Below the pieces are notes generated by a model that had not been told where the DNA came from, searched no databases, and worked only from the letters and a program-made list of their open reading frames with translations. Source: Pseudomonas putida (GTDB lineage Bacteria > Pseudomonadota > Gammaproteobacteria > Pseudomonadales > Pseudomonadaceae). From it: DNA of 64,000 nucleotides. Shown here one piece after another: positions 60,477 to 64,000 of the stretch. How positions within the stretch are numbered: position 1 is the first letter of the stretch; every line of letters starts with the position of its first letter. Made by a program: the position numbers and the translations under genes. The stretch covers positions 3,534,001-3,598,000 of the forward strand of contig NZ_CP066306.1 in NCBI RefSeq assembly GCF_016406145.1. The letters run 5' to 3'.

Positions 60477-63131
60477 TCAAACCCCCTCGGCAGCCACCGC
60501 GGCTGCGTGGTGTTCATCTGCAAAGCTCAAACTGATACCAGCGTCTTCGCAGTACCCGAGCGTCACGGCTTGTGTTGGCTGGCCGAGGGCTTGGCGCTGC
60601 AGCAACTGCTGGCTGAGCACCGGCAGGATCTGTTGATTGAGCAAGCTATCGATATTGCGAGCGCCGGTATCGGGCAAAAGGCAGGCGGCGACCAGCGCTT
60701 CGTAGAGCGAGTCATCAACCTCACATTGCAGGCCGTAATGACGCAGCAAGCGCTTGGCCACTTGATCGAGTTTGATGGCGACAATGCGCTTGAGTGCATC
60801 GGGCCCCAATGGGCGGAAGATCAATGTCTGGAAACGAGCCAACAGTGCAGCATGGAAGTGCTCGCGTAACACGGGACGCAATATCTCATGCAGTGCCGCT
60901 TCCTCAATGCCTGGCTGCCGCTCGATACTACCTTGCAGCAGATCGCTTCCCAGGTTCGAAGTCATGAGGATGACCGTGTTGCGAAAATCGATCTCCCTTC
61001 CTTCTCCATCACGCATGAAGCCGCGGTCGAACACCTGATAGAACAGGTTGAGCACATCACGGTGGGCCTTTTCGACTTCGTCCAGCAACACCACGCTATA
61101 AGGGCGCTGGCGAACGGCTTCGGTGAGTACGCCACCCTGGCCGTAACCCACATAACCCGGCGGCGAACCCTTGAGTTGGCTGACGGTGTGCGCCTCTTGA
61201 TACTCCGACATGTTGAGGGTGATCAAGGATTTCTCGCCACCGAACAGACTGTGGGCCAGTGCATGCGCCGTCTCCGTCTTGCCGATGCCACTGGTACCGA
61301 CCAGCAGGAAGACAACCATCGATGCCTTGTCGTCAGTGAGGCCCGTTCGGGCGGCGCGCAACCGTTGGGCAAGAGCAACCAGCGCCGGGTCTTGGCCAAC
61401 AACACGCTCGGCCAACTGATCTTCCAGGTTCAACAAGCTGGCGTGTTCGTCTTTCAGCAGACTACCGAGAGGCACGCCCGTCCAGTCTGCGATCACCTCA
61501 GCCACACTGCGTGCGCACACATCGAGGGACAGCAGTGGCCGACTCCCCTGCACGTAGCTGAGGTGTTCTTGCAGCTGAGCGCAGACAGTTGTATCAACCT
61601 GCTCGCCCTGGCGAGCATTGAGCAGCTGGTGGGTGAGGTCGAGTTCTTGTTGGTACTGCAGCTCCAACGCGGCTTGCTGACTCTCCAGCTGCACCAGCTG
61701 GGTAGTGATCTTCGCCAAGCGAGATTCATCCGTAATACCGGTAAGCTGCGCGTCCTCTTCCAGCACCACCCTCTCTGCCGTGAAGGCCATTTTCTGCGAC
61801 TTCAGCTGGACCAAGGCCTGAGGTTCGCAGTCCAAGCTCATGCGAACACGCGCGCAGGCGGTATCAATCAGATCCACAGCTTTGTCCGGTAAACGGCGCC
61901 CGGTCAAAAAGCGGCGAGACAAGCTGACCGCCGCCTGCACCGCAGCGTCTTGAACATGCACGCCGTGGTAGCTGGCATAACGCGCTTTGAGCCCTCGCAG
62001 CATCACACAAGCATTGGCATCATCCGGCTCATCGACCTTGATCATCTGGAAGCGACGCTCTAACGCCGCATCGCGCTCGAAGTACTGCTTGTATTCACTC
62101 CAAGTGGTGGCAGCGATGGTGCGCAGCTCGCCACGCGCCAGAGCCGGTTTCAGCAGATTCGCCGCATCTGCGCCCCCTGCCTGATTGCCAGCACCGATCA
62201 AGGTGTGCGCTTCATCGATGAACAGCAGCACCGGCGTCTCTGACCGCTGGACGGCCTCAATTACGTTCTTCAGCCGTTGCTCGAACTCGCCTTTGACCCC
62301 TGCGCCCGCCTGGAGCAACCCCAGGTCCAGCGTACGGATACACACGGGTTTCAAGCTATCGGGCACATCGCCGCTGGCGATGCGTAAAGCCAGCCCCTCG
62401 ACCAGTGCGGTTTTTCCGACACCCGGGTCGCCTACCAGAATGGGGTTGTTCTTGCGCCGACGGCTCAGTACATCGATCACCTGGCGGATTTCATCGTCAC
62501 GGCCGAACACCGGGTCAATCTGCCCTGCTGCAGCCTTTGCAGTAACGTCATGGCTGAACTGATCCAAGATAGCGAGCAGTGCCGAATCACCTCCTGTGCC
62601 GACCACAGCCTTAGCCTCTTCTGGCACTTCTGGCTTAAACAATGAATTCTGCTCTGATTGACGTTCTTCCGAATCGAATTCAAGCAGCGTTTTCACTTGC
62701 TCCGATTGCGTAGGACCGATGCTCAACAGAGGCCAAGCGGCTGAACACTTAAGCAAGTTTGGCGCTTCAAATAGCGCCCACAGCAAGTGAATGGACCGCA
62801 ATTGTCCACAGTCACGATCCAACGATGCCAACAACCAGGCATTGGTGATCAGCTGCTGCACCTCACTGCTCAACTGAGGTTTGCCGAGAACGCTGCGCGG
62901 CAATGTATTGAAGTGGTCAAGCAGTCCCTGCCAGATGGCATCTATATCCCACTCATATCGGCGGGCGATGACCACGAGATCGCCCTCACCTTGTTCAAAC
63001 AATTTCAACAGCCAATGTTCAACAGTGATATGACTGTGCCCACGTGTCTGGCATAAAGATGCCGCTGCCGTGAGTGCCTGGGTACAATATGAGTTGAGCC
63101 GGCGAAGCAAACGTGCAGGATCGTGTGCCAT
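60477..63131 (-). CDS. clpV: T6SS sheath-recycling ATPase ClpV
   Basis: 884 residues from ATG 63131 with AAGGAT 8 nt upstream; an ATG three codons earlier is possible. N-terminal Clp_N domain, two AAA+ modules with Walker [14 protein letters not shown] and [13 protein letters not shown], Walker [10 protein letters not shown] and [11 protein letters not shown], and a middle coiled coil. It unfolds contracted TssB/TssC sheaths for reuse. Followed by vgrG, preceded by hcp. Confidence 0.95.
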   Translation of the reverse strand: MAHDPARLLRRLNSYCTQALTAAASLCQTRGHSHITVEHWLLKLFEQGEGDLVVIARRYEWDIDAIWQGLLDHFNTLPRSVLGKPQLSSEVQQLITNAWLLASLDRDCGQLRSIHLLWALFEAPNLLKCSAAWPLLSIGPTQSEQVKTLLEFDSEERQSEQNSLFKPEVPEEAKAVVGTGGDSALLAILDQFSHDVTAKAAAGQIDPVFGRDDEIRQVIDVLSRRRKNNPILVGDPGVGKTALVEGLALRIASGDVPDSLKPVCIRTLDLGLLQAGAGVKGEFEQRLKNVIEAVQRSETPVLLFIDEAHTLIGAGNQAGGADAANLLKPALARGELRTIAATTWSEYKQYFERDAALERRFQMIKVDEPDDANACVMLRGLKARYASYHGVHVQDAAVQAAVSLSRRFLTGRRLPDKAVDLIDTACARVRMSLDCEPQALVQLKSQKMAFTAERVVLEEDAQLTGITDESRLAKITTQLVQLESQQAALELQYQQELDLTHQLLNARQGEQVDTTVCAQLQEHLSYVQGSRPLLSLDVCARSVAEVIADWTGVPLGSLLKDEHASLLNLEDQLAERVVGQDPALVALAQRLRAARTGLTDDKASMVVFLLVGTSGIGKTETAHALAHSLFGGEKSLITLNMSEYQEAHTVSQLKGSPPGYVGYGQGGVLTEAVRQRPYSVVLLDEVEKAHRDVLNLFYQVFDRGFMRDGEGREIDFRNTVILMTSNLGSDLLQGSIERQPGIEEAALHEILRPVLREHFHAALLARFQTLIFRPLGPDALKRIVAIKLDQVAKRLLRHYGLQCEVDDSLYEALVAACLLPDTGARNIDSLLNQQILPVLSQQLLQRQALGQPTQAVTLGYCEDAGISLSFADEHHAAAVAAEGV

Positions 63132-63280
63132 ACAGGGCATCCTTGTCGTCAATGATCAGCATGTCGCCGCAAGTGCGAGCGCGTCTGAATATCTGAGGTG
63201 TATTTGGCTGAACGCCCGCGCACGGACGCTCAACCCAAGACACTGGAGGCTGTCAACCAGCCAGGGCTGACAATCAGGAT

Positions 63281-63784
63281 TTACCCTGCCGCAGCGGCGC
63301 TAGGGCGTTCATTCCAAGAGTCCGAATGGATGATGTTCCCATCCTTGAATGCCCAGGTGATCTTTTCGTAGCGCAGCTCGACCAATTCCAAGTGATTGTG
63401 CTTTTCTTTCGCTGGGTCTTTGACGTCGTGCATTTTTGGTGCAACTTTCACGACCTTGACGTTTTCCAATTTGGTGTTGAAATACTCCACCTCTTGCCCG
63501 GCATCATTGATTTTGTACCACTTGAATTCTGCTTCTTTCAGCGTCTGCCCCGTGGTCACGGCCTTGTAGAGATAAGGAGAGGACGCGTCTATTTCCTTGG
63601 TGAAAACAAAAGGCGTATGGATGCGCGTACCGGTTAATTTGCCGGTATTGTTATCGGTGGGGATATACAGGTCATGATCTTGACCGACCACTTCAACACT
63701 ACCCTCACGACCCTTTACATCCACCGAGCCTTTGATATCGGCTCCGCCATCGTCTTTCAGCCACAGATAAACAGGAATAGCCAT
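63281..63784 (-). CDS. hcp: T6SS tube protein Hcp
   Basis: 167 residues, MAIPVYLWLKDDGGADIKGS at the start and the Hcp beta-barrel throughout (FVFTKEIDASSPYLYKAVTT, LVELRYEKITWAF). Hcp hexamers stack into the inner tube. Intergenic space to clpV is 149 bp and might hold an RNA processing site, as hcp is usually expressed at a higher level. Confidence 0.95.
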   Translation of the reverse strand: MAIPVYLWLKDDGGADIKGSVDVKGREGSVEVVGQDHDLYIPTDNNTGKLTGTRIHTPFVFTKEIDASSPYLYKAVTTGQTLKEAEFKWYKINDAGQEVEYFNTKLENVKVVKVAPKMHDVKDPAKEKHNHLELVELRYEKITWAFKDGNIIHSDSWNERPSAAAAG

Positions 63785-63800
63785 TTAGAAGTTCCTCATT

Positions 63801-64000
63801 TCAAGCGTTGGGAGTCGCGGAGTGCGACAGGGGTTGCAGTCCCGAAGCAGTAGTCGAGGACTGACAAGCCCCCGCCTCCGGCACCAGGCGAATTTCAACT
63901 CGGCGATTGGTCGACCGTCCTTGTTCCGTGTCATTGCTTGCAACGGGCTCACTCGCCCCCAAGCCTTGCACTGCGAAGCAGTTGTTGGGTATGTCACCCA
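63801..64000 (-). CDS. tssL: TssL C-terminal OmpA-like domain (partial)
   Basis: Only the last 66 codons lie inside the window, ending at TGA 63801-63803. The piece GDIPNNCFAVQGLGASEPVA, then RSTNRRVEIRLVPEA, is the end of an OmpA-like peptidoglycan-binding domain and closely matches the end of the fusion protein at 39632-40783. In many T6SSs TssL has such an extension. The name is inferred from position before hcp; it could be another OmpA protein. Confidence 0.65.
   Translation of the reverse strand, partial: GDIPNNCFAVQGLGASEPVASNDTEQGRSTNRRVEIRLVPEAGACQSSTTASGLQPLSHSATPNA

Noticed and set aside
63785..63997. 70-codon minus-strand frame at the right edge
   Set aside because: The other minus-strand frame reads an OmpA domain with a clear match to the fusion protein at 39632-40783. 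This one is a shadow.

Overview
The window is high-GC chromosomal DNA of a Pseudomonas, most likely of the P. putida group. The evidence is gene content (modABC, rsmA/csrA, SohB, an SCP2/phosphotransferase/SDR block, several LysR regulators, many c-di-GMP enzymes), dense codon use, short REP-like palindromes and a 17-gene type VI secretion block. No species can be fixed from the sequence alone.

Layout. 1-4.7 kb: end of a nitronate monooxygenase, a molybdate transporter (modABC) behind a ModE-like operator, a type IB topoisomerase and csrA. 4.7-7.7 kb: a left-facing operon of PAS histidine kinase, double-domain KaiC-like ATPase and single-domain response regulator. 8.0-13.2 kb: tRNA-Leu(UAA) with its promoter and terminator, a DoxX protein, small hypotheticals, a PL7 alginate-lyase-like protein, a LysR regulator, a quinone oxidoreductase, and the 3' remnant of an integrase beside tRNA-Cys(GCA). 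13.4-29.2 kb: mostly housekeeping and transport genes (SohB, histidine phosphatase, SCP2 protein, phosphotransferase, SDR, two diguanylate cyclases, SLC13 permease, TauE/SafE exporter, cytosine-deaminase-like amidohydrolase, ArfB). 29.5-33.4 kb: a left-facing signalling cluster of a soluble multi-PAS chemotaxis-type protein, a GAF-GGDEF cyclase and an EAL phosphodiesterase. Upstream of it lie repeated TGTACA-N12-TGTACA sites and about 1 kb of decayed or non-coding DNA. 34.4-39.3 kb: oxidoreductase/LysR and AraC/AhpD-like/GrxC redox pairs and two small membrane proteins, one of them 3'-truncated.

39.4-64 kb: a left-facing type VI secretion locus. In transcription order it runs tssL (only its OmpA tail is inside), hcp, clpV, vgrG, effector 2, immunity 2, PAAR 2, effector 1, immunity 1, PAAR 1, a membrane protein, tssM, tssA, tssF, tssG, tssJ, tssE, a TssA-like/OmpA anchor and a short terminal ORF. 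tssB, tssC and tssK must lie outside to the right.

The most notable system is the pair of tandem effector-immunity-PAAR cassettes at 50.8-58.1 kb. The two large effectors share one scaffold: a degenerate M23-like fold interrupted by SH3-like segments, then an EF-hand loop. Their C-terminal ends differ. One is a lysozyme-superfamily-like domain and the other a pesticin/T4-lysozyme-like muramidase. Each is followed by a different secreted small protein, the probable periplasmic immunity protein. The flanking PAAR genes are about 93% identical at DNA level, and a decayed third PAAR fragment is present, so the locus looks like a site of toxin-cassette exchange.
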